The position numbers and the translations under genes were made by a program. Below, one piece after another: positions 43,648 to 52,446 of a DNA stretch of 64,000 nt. The stretch's first letter is position 1; each line of letters opens with the position of its first letter. Location of the stretch: NCBI GenBank assembly GCA_007859995.1, contig SMSL01000015.1, forward strand, positions 1 through 64,000, read 5' to 3'. The notes under the pieces were generated by a model. That model saw nothing but the letters and a program-made list of their open reading frames with translations, was not told where the DNA came from and ran no database searches. The stretch comes from Candidatus Brocadiaceae bacterium S225. Lineage in GTDB: Bacteria > Planctomycetota > Brocadiia > Brocadiales > Scalinduaceae.

Positions 43648-44357
43648 GGATTGGTCCCGGTAACATGGAAAACATGAGCATCAGGGCAGTTGAGGTTATA
43701 AAGAATTCTGACTGCGTTATCGGTTATAAGACATATATTAATTTAATAAAAGAGCTGGTTGAGGGGAAAGAGGTAATTACTTCAGGAATGCGTTCGGAAA
43801 TCGAACGGGCTTCTCTGGCTATTGAAAAAGCAGAAGCTGGAAAAGTTGTTTCTGTCATAAGCAGTGGTGATCCGGGTGTGTTCGGGATGGCCGGTCTGGT
43901 ATTAGAAGTTGCAAATAATTGCAAACTAAAGATTCCTGTGGAAGTTGTACCGGGTATTCCATCAGAAAACGCAGCGGCAGCGCTATTAGGCGCTCCATTG
44001 ATGCATGATCACGTTACCATAAGCCTGAGTGATCTCCTTACCCCCTGGGACGTTATTGAGAAAAGGGTAGGGCTTGCGGCAGAGGGAGATTTTGTAGTTG
44101 TCCTGTACAATCCGAAAAGTTCAGAGAGGAAATGGCAGATTGAAAAGACGATTGAGATACTGTTAAGCAGGAAATCTTCTGATACTCCTGTTGGTATTGT
44201 CAAAAGCGCCATGCGTAAAAAGCAGAACGTAATAATTACGAATCTTGGCGATGTTTTGGAACATCCGATAGACATGACTACAATATTGATTGTCGGGAAT
44301 TCAACAACATTTGTTTTTGATAATTACATGGTGACAAAGAGAGGTTACAACGTTTGA
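43641..44357 (+). CDS. cbiH: Precorrin-3B C17-methyltransferase
   Basis: A 238-residue SAM-dependent methyltransferase of the cobalamin tetrapyrrole family: VGIGPGNMENMSIRAVEVI at the start, VISSGDPGVFGMAGLVLE, VPGIPSENAAAALLGAPLMHD and the C-terminal VGIVKSAMRKKQNVIITNLGDVLE. It performs ring contraction and C17 methylation in the anaerobic route. Coupled to cbiG (7-base overlap) and cbiJ (4-base overlap). Full length. CobJ of the aerobic route is the alternative name; the cbiG neighbour favours the anaerobic one. Confidence 0.92.
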   Translation: MVGIGPGNMENMSIRAVEVIKNSDCVIGYKTYINLIKELVEGKEVITSGMRSEIERASLAIEKAEAGKVVSVISSGDPGVFGMAGLVLEVANNCKLKIPVEVVPGIPSENAAAALLGAPLMHDHVTISLSDLLTPWDVIEKRVGLAAEGDFVVVLYNPKSSERKWQIEKTIEILLSRKSSDTPVGIVKSAMRKKQNVIITNLGDVLEHPIDMTTILIVGNSTTFVFDNYMVTKRGYNV

Positions 44358-45151
44358 TATTGGTAATGTCAGGTACGGAAGAGGGCAGGGAAATCGTTAA
44401 AAGGCTGAATGATAAAGGTGCGGGTGTAATCACGACAGTAGCTACTGAATACGGGCGCGAAATATACGAGAAAATAGGTTTGGGACATTTGTGTATTCAG
44501 GGGAGGCTTGATATAAAGGAACTGTCTGAACTTATACGGGATAAAAATATTGATATCCTGATTGACGCAACTCATCCATACGCAACTCAAGTTTCTTATA
44601 ATGCAATAAAGGCAAGTGAAGAAATCGGTATTAAGTATATCAGGCTCCAGAGACCTGCCTCGGTTACAGAAGATGACGATATTGGTGGAACCGCGACAGA
44701 AAAACAGGAATTTGTGCATATTGTTGCTGATATGGATGAAGCAGTAAGTTGGTGCAGTGAATCTGATAAGAAGAGAATATTATTAACTACCGGTTTTTCC
44801 TCCGCTGAAAAATTTGTTAAATTAAAAGATAAAAAAGAGATTTACATCAGGATATTGCCTATGCCTGAACATATCAGACAATGTGTCAGTATTGGAATTA
44901 AGCCGTCAAACATTCTCGCTCTCCAGGGGCCTTTCTCATTAGAGCTGAATACGGCTATATACAACCAATATAAGATTGATATTGTAGTTACAAAAGATAG
45001 TGGCAAGACTGGTGGTGTCCCTGAAAAGATTCAGTCTGCAAGTGCCGCAGGAATTGATATCGTAATAATTAAGAGAGAAGAGATAGATTATCCGGTAAAA
45101 TGTTCGTCAATAGATGATGTTTTTGGTCTGTTAGGGATGGAAATTGTATAA
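44354..45151 (+). CDS. cbiJ: Precorrin-6A (cobalt-precorrin-6A) reductase
   Basis: A 265-residue protein with a TTG start overlapping cbiH: ILVMSGTEEGREIVKRL, LIDATHPYATQVSYNAIKA, IRLQRPASV, GPFSLELNTAIYNQYKIDIVVTKDSGKTGG. These are the CbiJ/CobK signature blocks; the enzyme reduces (cobalt-)precorrin-6A. No further cobalamin genes are in view, so the pathway is split between loci. A degenerate repeat element follows directly. Confidence 0.92.
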   Translation: MILVMSGTEEGREIVKRLNDKGAGVITTVATEYGREIYEKIGLGHLCIQGRLDIKELSELIRDKNIDILIDATHPYATQVSYNAIKASEEIGIKYIRLQRPASVTEDDDIGGTATEKQEFVHIVADMDEAVSWCSESDKKRILLTTGFSSAEKFVKLKDKKEIYIRILPMPEHIRQCVSIGIKPSNILALQGPFSLELNTAIYNQYKIDIVVTKDSGKTGGVPEKIQSASAAGIDIVIIKREEIDYPVKCSSIDDVFGLLGMEIV

Positions 45152-45155
45152 GTCT

Positions 45156-45420
45156 AGACACGAATTTCACGAATTTGTACGAAAGATTGTAGACACGAAT
45201 TTACAGTTATTAAAATATCATGGATGATAGCTCTTTAATTTATAGGAAAGAATCGTATAGAATCATAGGCTTGTGCATAGAAGTGCATGGAATACTTGGC
45301 AAAGGGCATAGCGATGTAATTTATAAGGATGCTTTAGAGAGAGCATGAGTTCTCAATCAACCAAATACCCTAGAGTTGTTTTATGAAAATTAGTAGTGAA
45401 AATTAGTGTATTTCGTGTCT
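45156..45420. repeat. GxxExxY-type inverted-repeat element (degenerate)
   Basis: Bounded by AGACACGAA at 45156-45164 (repeated at 45191) and TTTCGTGTCT at the right end (45411-45420), with partly complementary flanks ('cacgaattt' and 'aaaattagtgtattt'). The enclosed gene is a fragment of a GxxExxY protein. Elements with these 'agacacgaatttcacgaa' ends and this cargo are frequent in environmental genomes. It is inserted between cbiJ and hutH. Confidence 0.6.
45220..45348 (+). pseudogene. GxxExxY protein, truncated
   Basis: 42 codons from ATG: LIYRKESYRIIGLCIEVHGILGKGHSDVIYKDALE, the N-terminal half of a GxxExxY protein (the family name comes from the pattern G..E..Y, here altered to G..D..Y in GHSDVIY). 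A TGA interrupts the gene; the family is normally about 120 residues. It has a PD-(D/E)XK-like fold of unknown function. Confidence 0.7.
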
Positions 45421-45442
45421 GAAGTTGCAATCTGAGGTAGTT

Positions 45443-46975
45443 ATGAAAAAAATAATAATCAATGGTGAGGATCTGACATTTTCTCAAGTCGAGCATGTAG
45501 TTAGAGGTGACGCTAAGATATCTCTTGATAAAGAAGTCAAGAAAAGGGTCAGCTATGCACAGAGGATTATTAAAAAGGCGATAGATGGAAAAAAAGAGAT
45601 TTACGGAGTAACAACCGGTTTCGGAGCGTTAAGTGGGACCTTCATATCTAAGGATAAAAGAAAACAGTTGCAGAGAAATATCATCTTGAGCCATTCTGCC
45701 GGTGTTGGTGATGCCTTTGATGAGGAGGTTGTCCGTGCCGTAATGTTGCTGAGAATAAATGACCTTGCTAAAGGTCATTCAGGAGTAAGGTTTGAAACAT
45801 TACAGACATTAATTGAAATGTTGAATAAAAGGGTACATCCGGTTATTCCTGAAAAGGGTTCGGTAGGGGCGAGCGGCGATTTAGCGCCGTTGGCACATCT
45901 GGCTCTGGTATTAATCGGTGAAGGTAAGGCTGTATTCAAAGATAAATTGCTATCGGGTAAGAAAGCAATGAAGAGTGCGGGGATTGAATTACGCGAACTT
46001 GAGGCTGGAGAAGGTTTGGCGCTGATTAATGGGACCCAGGTGATGACCGGTATTGGGGCTATAGTGGTCGCCGATGCTATCAAATTACTGAAGGCTGCTG
46101 ATATCGCCGCAGGAATGTGCCTTGAGGTGTTAATGGGTTCGAATATAGAACTAAACGAGAGAATTCATAATGTAAGGCCGCATAAAGGACAAACAATCAG
46201 CGCCGATAATCTAAGAAGAATAACTGAAAATAGTGATATAATATCCTCTCACGAGGATTGTTCAAGGGTGCAGGATGCGTATTCGATAAGATGTTGTCCT
46301 CAAGTACATGGCGCTTCTATAGACGCCCTGAATTATGTTAAGAATGTAGTAGAGACAGAGATGAATTCAGCTACTGGTAATCCACTGATTTTTCAGGATA
46401 CTGAAGAGATATTAAATAATGGTGGTAATTTCCATGGACAACCTGTTGCATTAGCTATGGACTTTCTTGCAATTGCACTATCAGAGATTGCAAACATATC
46501 CGAAAGGAGAATAGAGAGACTGGTGAATCCTCTTCTAAGTGGATTACCTGCATTTTTGATAGATGATCCCGGTCTTAATTCCGGTTTAATGATTGCACAA
46601 TATACGGCAGCTTCTCTGGTTTCAGAGAATAAAGTATTATCACACCCTGCAAGTGTTGACTCTATACCTACATCAGCCAACAAGGAAGATCACGTAAGTA
46701 TGGGTACTATTTCAGCAAGAAAGTGTAGACAGGTGCTTTATAATACGGAAAATGTAATTGCTATCGAATTATTGTGTGCTGCTCAGGCTCTTGATCTCTT
46801 TACAAATCTCAACGCCGGTGTCGGAAGCATTGACGCTTACAGAGTAATAAGGAAACATATTCCTCATCTGAAAGAAGATAGAATTATTTCAAATGATATA
46901 GAAATAATGTATAATCTGGTTCACGATGGTAAAATAGTTGCGTCGGTAGAAAAAAAAATTGGGGTACTAAAGTAA
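45443..46975 (+). CDS. hutH: Histidine ammonia-lyase-like aromatic amino acid lyase
   Basis: A 510-residue protein from the ATG at 45443 (GAGGTAGTT upstream; the TTG at 45425 adds six residues). IYGVTTGFGALSGT, LQRNIILSHSAGVGDAF and the MIO-forming GSVGASGDLAPLAHLAL (Ala-Ser-Gly self-cyclises to the electrophilic cofactor) show an aromatic amino acid ammonia-lyase. SHSAGVG after LQRN is the HAL pattern rather than plant PAL. It converts His to urocanate and ammonia. No hutU, hutI or hutG is nearby, so a role other than His catabolism, or a mutase/TAL activity, is possible. Confidence 0.85.
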   Translation: MKKIIINGEDLTFSQVEHVVRGDAKISLDKEVKKRVSYAQRIIKKAIDGKKEIYGVTTGFGALSGTFISKDKRKQLQRNIILSHSAGVGDAFDEEVVRAVMLLRINDLAKGHSGVRFETLQTLIEMLNKRVHPVIPEKGSVGASGDLAPLAHLALVLIGEGKAVFKDKLLSGKKAMKSAGIELRELEAGEGLALINGTQVMTGIGAIVVADAIKLLKAADIAAGMCLEVLMGSNIELNERIHNVRPHKGQTISADNLRRITENSDIISSHEDCSRVQDAYSIRCCPQVHGASIDALNYVKNVVETEMNSATGNPLIFQDTEEILNNGGNFHGQPVALAMDFLAIALSEIANISERRIERLVNPLLSGLPAFLIDDPGLNSGLMIAQYTAASLVSENKVLSHPASVDSIPTSANKEDHVSMGTISARKCRQVLYNTENVIAIELLCAAQALDLFTNLNAGVGSIDAYRVIRKHIPHLKEDRIISNDIEIMYNLVHDGKIVASVEKKIGVLK

Positions 46976-47108
46976 TATAATGATCTTTTACACCGTAAAT
47001 TTTCTTATGGGGTGTGGGTGGAGTAAAACCTTTGCTATTTGCATATGGTAGTGCTCTTTGATATAAAATAAACAGTAGTATACTTAAATTGAATGAAAGG
47101 AGTTGTTT

Positions 47109-47612
47109 ATGAAATGTATAATGAAAGTCAAAATAGTTTTGGCTGTCTTTGTTTCCCTTGCGTGTATTGATGGCTTAATATTGAAAAGTGTTCATGCACA
47201 ACATACAGATGTTTTCAATCTCTATAAAGACAAGGGTCCTGAAAAAGACAGTAATACTAAAGAAGTTACGCCCGATGCGCCGGAAGTGGAGTGGATTGAA
47301 GTAGAAAATCATGTCAGGTACAAAGTTTCAGTTGAAAAGGGCAAATACGAAGCGAAAGATCTTGCTATGGCAGATATTGAGCTATGGGAGATTGTGGATA
47401 AAACACCATTTGAGTGGCATCAGGTAGATTTTTATCTGGAGGGTGATATAGAGGAGATACATACGAGGGATTTTGGGAAACAAGGTTGTATTCGCAAGCG
47501 AAAAGGGAGTTTATTCTGGCTTAAGGATGGCAAGAAGTGTGTGTATTGGACACCATGGTCTACATGGGATTGCAGACCCGAAGAAGAAAGGGACATCGCG
47601 ATATACCCTTAG
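47109..47612 (+). CDS. Exported hypothetical protein
   Basis: A 167-residue protein from the ATG at 47109 (AAAGGAG precedes it). A signal peptide covers about residues 1-30 (MKVKIVLAVFVSLACIDGLIL, then SVHAQ as a signal peptidase I site). The mature part is acidic and Trp-rich (FEWHQVDFYLEGDIEEI, FWLKDGKKCVYWTPWSTWDC) with no family I know. Two late cysteines could form a disulphide. It ends at a strong terminator. Probably periplasmic. Confidence 0.65.
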   Translation: MKCIMKVKIVLAVFVSLACIDGLILKSVHAQHTDVFNLYKDKGPEKDSNTKEVTPDAPEVEWIEVENHVRYKVSVEKGKYEAKDLAMADIELWEIVDKTPFEWHQVDFYLEGDIEEIHTRDFGKQGCIRKRKGSLFWLKDGKKCVYWTPWSTWDCRPEEERDIAIYP

Positions 47613-47619
47613 GCGTTTT

Positions 47620-47658
47620 AAATGGGAAACCTGATCTTTATTAGGTTTCCCATTTTTA
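47620..47658. terminator. Rho-independent terminator (bidirectional)
   Basis: AAATGGGAAACCT and AGGTTTCCCATTT form a perfect 13-base stem around about ten bases, followed by a T-rich run. It lies between the convergent exported-protein gene and histone gene and can serve both. Confidence 0.88.
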
Positions 47659-47671
47659 TTAGTACTATACC

Positions 47672-47872
47672 TCAGGAAAAATCTCTATCCATTACGGTCT
47701 TGCGTCTGTCCGCCTTTGCATTCTCAACTGCCTGATTACACAAATTACGGATAGTATCAGACAAGGCCGGTGCAACGTTAGCTGAAGTGCTCATGCCTGA
47801 TGACTCACGGATATACTTTTTAAGTTTGGATGTAACCACTAGTACTTCTTTTTCGCTGTTAGAATCACTCAT
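47672..47872 (-). CDS. Bacterial histone-fold protein (HBb/Bd0055-like)
   Basis: A 66-residue protein: a short N-terminus, VLVVTSKLKKYIRESSGMSTSANVAPALSDTIRNLC, then QAVENAKADRRKTVMDRDF. This is a single histone fold (short helix, long central helix, and the RKTVMDRDF loop that in archaeal histones carries the RT pair and RD clamp). It closely resembles the bacterial histone of Bdellovibrio. Such proteins form dimers that bind and bend DNA. AAGGAG-type ribosome-binding site upstream, no neighbours in an operon. Seems complete, ending just after the RD clamp. Confidence 0.82.
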   Translation of the reverse strand: MSDSNSEKEVLVVTSKLKKYIRESSGMSTSANVAPALSDTIRNLCNQAVENAKADRRKTVMDRDFS

Positions 47873-47979
47873 AATGTAAACTCCTTTATATTTTGATTTT
47901 ATAAGTTAGTTTTGAAAATATTAAAATGTTATTGATTCAACAATGCAAAACATACCGTCAAAACTATGTTAATTTATGC

Positions 47980-48303
47980 TCATGCGTAGGATATCTTGGT
48001 TATAGGGTAATTAACACTTGTACCACTTCTGTCATTGGCCTGTACATGGGTCCACGGCTCTTCGCCATCTGTCATTCTTACAAAGTGAAAAGGTAATGGT
48101 TGCCGCTGCTTCGGTCCACCACTCGGATTAATGGTAATGTTAATTGTTAAAATCTTTTCATCACCTACATGGCCTTCATCCTGTTCTGCTATCACTTCGT
48201 CATCAAAGGAATTAACCATTACAATACCATCAACCCTCAGGAATTTTGTTTTTGCTCTTAAATCCCATTCCGCCTTTGTTATCTTAATCTTCATAGTTTC
48301 CAT
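47980..48303 (-). CDS. Hypothetical protein upstream of the histone gene
   Basis: A 107-residue protein from the ATG at 48303 (starts at 48330 and 48315 are possible but less well placed relative to AGGGGG). METMKIKITKAEWDLRAKTKFLRVDGIVMVN is a beta-rich start, then ILTINITINPSGGPKQRQPLPFHFVRMTDGEEPWTHVQA. No family, signal or membrane segment recognised. It looks like a small beta-barrel or carbohydrate-binding-like fold. Probably in the same minus-strand unit as the histone, with about 107 bases between. Confidence 0.5.
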   Translation of the reverse strand: METMKIKITKAEWDLRAKTKFLRVDGIVMVNSFDDEVIAEQDEGHVGDEKILTINITINPSGGPKQRQPLPFHFVRMTDGEEPWTHVQANDRSGTSVNYPITKISYA

Positions 48304-48550
48304 ATGGTTAATCATCCCCCTGTTAAACAAAATGTACTTAAAGAACTGGTCATAAAATTAAAGCGTTACAATATCTTCTGTTTCGTTCACGTTAGCAAAT
48401 AGTTAAGGAATTGCAAGTCAAAAAACATGAAGATGTTTGATGGGTAAATTGTAGTATTTGAGAAAATTGGTGACTTTGATAGGTTTTTTTATAAAATGAA
48501 GATGTTAGCAAAACTATAATTAGCACCAGACTGAAATGGAGGAAAGTGAG

Positions 48551-49687
48551 ATGTATGTTACCGGAATTGGCAGGACAAAGTTTGGAACTCTTACAGAAAC
48601 TATGCCGGAACTGATTTACCAGGCAATGTATAATGCCATTAACGATAGCCCGATTTCAATTGAAGATATAGGGGCTGTATATGTCAGCAACTTCATTGGT
48701 GGTCCATCTGAGAAGCAGTTGCATTTGAACTCAGTAGTATCCAGTCTGCTTCCGGAACTTAGACTGCCGATTATACGCGTTGAAACAGCATGTGCTTCAG
48801 GTAGCAGTGCTCTGTATCAGGCTATTATAGCTTTATCACGATTTGAAAATGTTCTGATAGTTGGGGTTGAAAAAATGAGCAACGCAACTTCTTCTGAGTG
48901 CTCTCAGAACCTGGGAATGGCTGGAGATAGAATGGCAGATCAGATGCAGGGCCTGATTTTCCCAGCGCATTATGCCCTGGTAGCCCAACAGCACATGCAG
49001 AAATATGGTACAACTCATGAGGACCTGGAGTTAGTAGCGTTTAAAAACCACAACAACTCCAGATTAAATCCATTAGCTCATTTCAGTCATAAAGATGTAA
49101 CCCTTGAAATGATAAAAAATGCACCCGTGATAGCGTCTCCTTTGAATCTATTTGACTGTTCGCCAATTTCAGACGGTGCTGCTGCCGTCGTAATTTCGAA
49201 AAATAAAAAAAGTGACAGAGATGTAAAGATAACCGGCTCTGCACTGGCTACAGATCACATCTCTTTGTCTCACCGAAAAGTGCATACCTCTCTTGAGGCT
49301 GCAAAAGTTGCCAGTAAGCAGGCATACGAACTGGCGGGAATTACTCCCAAAGATCTTGATATAGTTGAGGTTCACGACTGCTTTACGATCAATGAGCTTG
49401 TGGCGATGGAAGATCTGGGGATATGCAAACCGGGGGAGAGTAAAGATTGGGTTCGAGAGGAGAGAACATCAATCAAAGGTGACATACCCATAAATACTGA
49501 CGGAGGTTTAAAGGCGGACGGTCATCCAATAGGGGCTACCGGTCTTGCGCAGGTGTTTGAAGTTACTACCCAACTGCGAGGTGAAGCAGGAGAACGCCAG
49601 GTAGATGGTGCGGAGATCGGCCTGACACACAACATTGGCGGTGTTGGTGGAACGGCCGTAGTACATATTCTTGAAAGGAGGGGTTAG
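48551..49687 (+). CDS. Thiolase (SCP-x/archaeal type)
   Basis: A 378-residue thiolase. I start it at the ATG at 48551 (GGAGGAAAGTGAG in front; N-terminus MYVTGIGRTKFG). The nucleophile is C81 in ETACASGSSAL, H275 lies in VHDCFTINE, and H325 in GHPIGATG. The usual second Cys of CxGGG is replaced in HNIGGVGGTAVV, as in SCP-x and archaeal acetoacetyl-CoA thiolases. It condenses or cleaves acyl-CoA units. The next gene begins four bases later and carries a DUF35 part, the partner of archaeal thiolases. Cassette of three genes. Confidence 0.88.
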   Translation: MYVTGIGRTKFGTLTETMPELIYQAMYNAINDSPISIEDIGAVYVSNFIGGPSEKQLHLNSVVSSLLPELRLPIIRVETACASGSSALYQAIIALSRFENVLIVGVEKMSNATSSECSQNLGMAGDRMADQMQGLIFPAHYALVAQQHMQKYGTTHEDLELVAFKNHNNSRLNPLAHFSHKDVTLEMIKNAPVIASPLNLFDCSPISDGAAAVVISKNKKSDRDVKITGSALATDHISLSHRKVHTSLEAAKVASKQAYELAGITPKDLDIVEVHDCFTINELVAMEDLGICKPGESKDWVREERTSIKGDIPINTDGGLKADGHPIGATGLAQVFEVTTQLRGEAGERQVDGAEIGLTHNIGGVGGTAVVHILERRG

Positions 49688-49691
49688 CAAC

Positions 49692-50798
49692 GTGGTATAC
49701 GAGTGTGAAGATTGTCAAAAGCAATGGTACTACAATGTAATGAAGTGTATCTTCTGCCAGGGAAATGTCGTGGAACTGGCGCCCAGTAAGAGCACTGTCA
49801 GAGGAATCACTAAAATAGAAATCCCATCACCCGGACACACCAGAGTTCCTTATTGTGACCTTTTGTTAGAGGACGAATATGGAAACTTTGAAATAAGAAA
49901 ATCTTTTTCAGATCATGAACTGGGTGAAATGTTAGAGGCGATGCCGAAAGAAGCTAAAAAGGTAGCCAAGAGTAGAACTGTTGGAATAGTGGGTGCCGGA
50001 ACAATGGGTAGTGGTATTGCCCAGATCTGTGCTCAAACAGGTTATCATGTTCTCATGATTGACAGACATGAAGAGACTGCAAGGAGAGCACTCATAAAGA
50101 TCGATAAAGCACTTTCTAAAACGACAAAGGATGAAGTTAAACAGGAAATTCTCAGCAGGATTAAGGCGACAACCAACCTGTATGAGATGGAGCATGCTGA
50201 CCTCGTCATAGAGGTATTAACAGAGGATATGGAACTTAAGAAAGAGGTTTTCAGGGAATTGGACAATGAGTGTTCCAAAGACACAATCTTTGCGACCAAC
50301 ACATCTTCTCTCTCTGTAACTGAGTTGTCTGAGGTGCTTAAAGATCCAGGCAGGCTTGTCGGTCTCCATTTCTTCAATCCTGTTCCGAGAATGAAACTGG
50401 TTGAGATTATAAAGTCGAAAAACACATCTGATGAAACAGTAGAATACGCAAAAGAGGTTGCATTCGAACTGGATAAAACACCAGTGATCACCGGCGATGC
50501 GCCCGGCTTTATTGTTAATCGACTCCTTCTGATATTTTTGAATGAAGCTATAGATAAATATTCCGATGGCACTTCAACAGCAGCGGATATTGATAAGGCC
50601 GTTACACTGGGGCTTAATCACCCCATGGGTCCATTGGCGTTATCTGATTTAATCGGTCTCGACGTTTGTAAGGCAATTCTGGATGTTTTGTACGAAGGCT
50701 ACAAAGATCCTAAATACAAACCATGCAAAACACTCTGCGAGATGGTTGAGAAGGGTATTCTTGGCAGAAAGAGTGGAGAAGGATTTTATAAGTATTAA
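49692..50798 (+). CDS. DUF35 zinc-ribbon/OB - 3-hydroxyacyl-CoA dehydrogenase fusion
   Basis: A 368-residue fusion. I choose the GTG at 49692 (AAGGAGGGG eight bases upstream) over the TTG at 49671. Residues 1-90: rubredoxin-like zinc ribbon (CEDCQKQWYYNVMKCIFC) and an OB-fold (TVRGITKIEIPSPGHTRVPYCDLLLED), together DUF35, the scaffold that binds archaeal-type thiolases. Residues about 95-368: 3-hydroxyacyl-CoA dehydrogenase with NAD motif GAGTMGSG (101-108), ATNTSSLSVTELS, GLHFFNPVPRMKLVEI and C-terminal NHPMGPLALSDLIGLDVC. The fusion would pass the 3-ketoacyl-CoA from thiolase to reductase. Confidence 0.88.
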   Translation: MVYECEDCQKQWYYNVMKCIFCQGNVVELAPSKSTVRGITKIEIPSPGHTRVPYCDLLLEDEYGNFEIRKSFSDHELGEMLEAMPKEAKKVAKSRTVGIVGAGTMGSGIAQICAQTGYHVLMIDRHEETARRALIKIDKALSKTTKDEVKQEILSRIKATTNLYEMEHADLVIEVLTEDMELKKEVFRELDNECSKDTIFATNTSSLSVTELSEVLKDPGRLVGLHFFNPVPRMKLVEIIKSKNTSDETVEYAKEVAFELDKTPVITGDAPGFIVNRLLLIFLNEAIDKYSDGTSTAADIDKAVTLGLNHPMGPLALSDLIGLDVCKAILDVLYEGYKDPKYKPCKTLCEMVEKGILGRKSGEGFYKY

Positions 50799-50812
50799 TA
50801 CAAAACTAAATT

Positions 50813-52174
50813 ATGAATGATAACAGAAAACTTATTGAAGAACTCGCTGGTAAAATTAAATCCGGAGAGGTTCAGCCCTGGAAGGCAGAAACAGTTCTGC
50901 TGGAAGAATATGGTGTAAGCGCTCCTGATCATTTTCAAATTGCGGCATTGAGCAGAAGAGAGTGCATAGAGGAGTTAACCGGTTATACCTTTAACTATTT
51001 AGAGATGCCGGAAAAACCTTACTTGTTGCAATGGCGCTGCCCGAAAGATAACTCAATATGGCAGATGGAGGCAATGGATGCGGATACCGCCTGTACTCAA
51101 TGTGGAACAGCGCTGGAACCTTACGGAACTGACGAAGATAGATATCGGCCGCTGGTCAACAATTATGTCGGTGGTAAAGAAGAATACTACTCCTCGGCAG
51201 GTCAGATAAAGGTTTATGGAGATGTCGATAAAACCTTCACGAATTTATTAGCCTATGGTCCAGGATTTGGTTCTATAGGAATCAGTGTTGGTTGTTTTCG
51301 TATCAATAAATTGGGCGGTGCGGAAGTGAAAGTCGGCAGGTGGGCCGGAGCGGCGCGTAATTTAGGATATGTTTTTGAGAGTGAAGAAGAGCGCGAAAAA
51401 GCGGTTGTGACGGCAAAGGAGATACTGCCTTCCTTGAGGAAAGAGATGGAGGATAAATATCTTGCCGAATTCAGTGGAGAAATATACGAGGTTGAATTTG
51501 TAAGAAGACAACATCACGGGCAGTTTTTTACCTACATCTGTTTTTATACCAGATTTGAACATGCCAGAGGACATGGTGTTACTTCAGCAGCCGTAGGATT
51601 TGCCAGGGGCCGTCTGGATGCGGAATTTAATGCGAAAGGCGTAACATTTATACAGAGCCTCATTGCTATGGGTTTTGATGGAGATCTGAAGCCGTCACCC
51701 CGAAACCGGCGTGGACGCTACGTCTCCGCTCAGGTTAAAGTGCCCATACCAGCTTACGAGAAAATGAGCAAGACAGGTATTGATAAATTGATGTCTTATA
51801 TGGAAATTGATCGTCAGGGAGTTATGCAGGAACAGGGCGGGTTCGCTTACTCAGGAATGGGAGGGGAAATTATTCCTGCACTTTACCGTGGTACTAAAGT
51901 CAATCCGCGTCCGTATAACGTTTCCTGTACAGAAAACGTATACGTTGAGATCAGAGGTGAAGAGGTAATATTCGGAGTAGAATTACCTAATCTTGAAGTA
52001 GGCGCTGCTTCAAACAGAGAAGGGCCGATTTGTCCTACAGCCAGAGAAGTCCTCAAGTTTATGGGCATAGGAACATCCAGCGAATTCGCGGCTGCCGCTG
52101 CCGCCATAACACTTGCAGGCGAGTTCAATTTCACATTGCTTCACTTGCGAGGTGAAATGTATGCGAGTAAATAG
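50813..52174 (+). CDS. Divergent HMG-CoA-reductase-like protein with zinc-ribbon insert
   Basis: A 453-residue protein, 15 bases after the DUF35-HBD gene. Its C-terminal half follows class I HMG-CoA reductase patterns: DLKPSPRNRRGRYVSAQVKVP (compare DKKPAAINWI.GRGK), a GGEIIPALYRGT region, VYVEIRGEEVIFGVELPNLEVGAA followed by a REVLKFMGI helix and FAAAAAAITLAGEF. The DAMG motif is replaced by RGHG, and the C-terminal catalytic His is not visible, so it is likely altered in activity. Near residues 76-97 three cysteines (C76, C94, C97) form a partial zinc ribbon not found in normal HMGR. A related activity on another CoA ester, or a scaffolding role, is likely. Confidence 0.6.
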   Translation: MNDNRKLIEELAGKIKSGEVQPWKAETVLLEEYGVSAPDHFQIAALSRRECIEELTGYTFNYLEMPEKPYLLQWRCPKDNSIWQMEAMDADTACTQCGTALEPYGTDEDRYRPLVNNYVGGKEEYYSSAGQIKVYGDVDKTFTNLLAYGPGFGSIGISVGCFRINKLGGAEVKVGRWAGAARNLGYVFESEEEREKAVVTAKEILPSLRKEMEDKYLAEFSGEIYEVEFVRRQHHGQFFTYICFYTRFEHARGHGVTSAAVGFARGRLDAEFNAKGVTFIQSLIAMGFDGDLKPSPRNRRGRYVSAQVKVPIPAYEKMSKTGIDKLMSYMEIDRQGVMQEQGGFAYSGMGGEIIPALYRGTKVNPRPYNVSCTENVYVEIRGEEVIFGVELPNLEVGAASNREGPICPTAREVLKFMGIGTSSEFAAAAAAITLAGEFNFTLLHLRGEMYASK

Positions 52175-52446
52175 TAATTGAAGAAAGATAGACGTTGATC
52201 AACGCTTACGATTACTTTTGATAAACTCACTGAGCTTGTTTCTTGTAAATGCCATATTGGCAGCAAAAAAAATGATTTCCGGCCTTGTGTGCCATTGTGG
52301 CAGAATAGATATTCATTAAGAAATAATCGTAAGCTTCTTTTATATAATCACTTACATATATTTTGTTTATGCAAATCATATAGGACTTATTGGCATTTTG
52401 TTTGCTAGTGATAAGAAGATACATTATTTTAAATTAAAACGAGATC

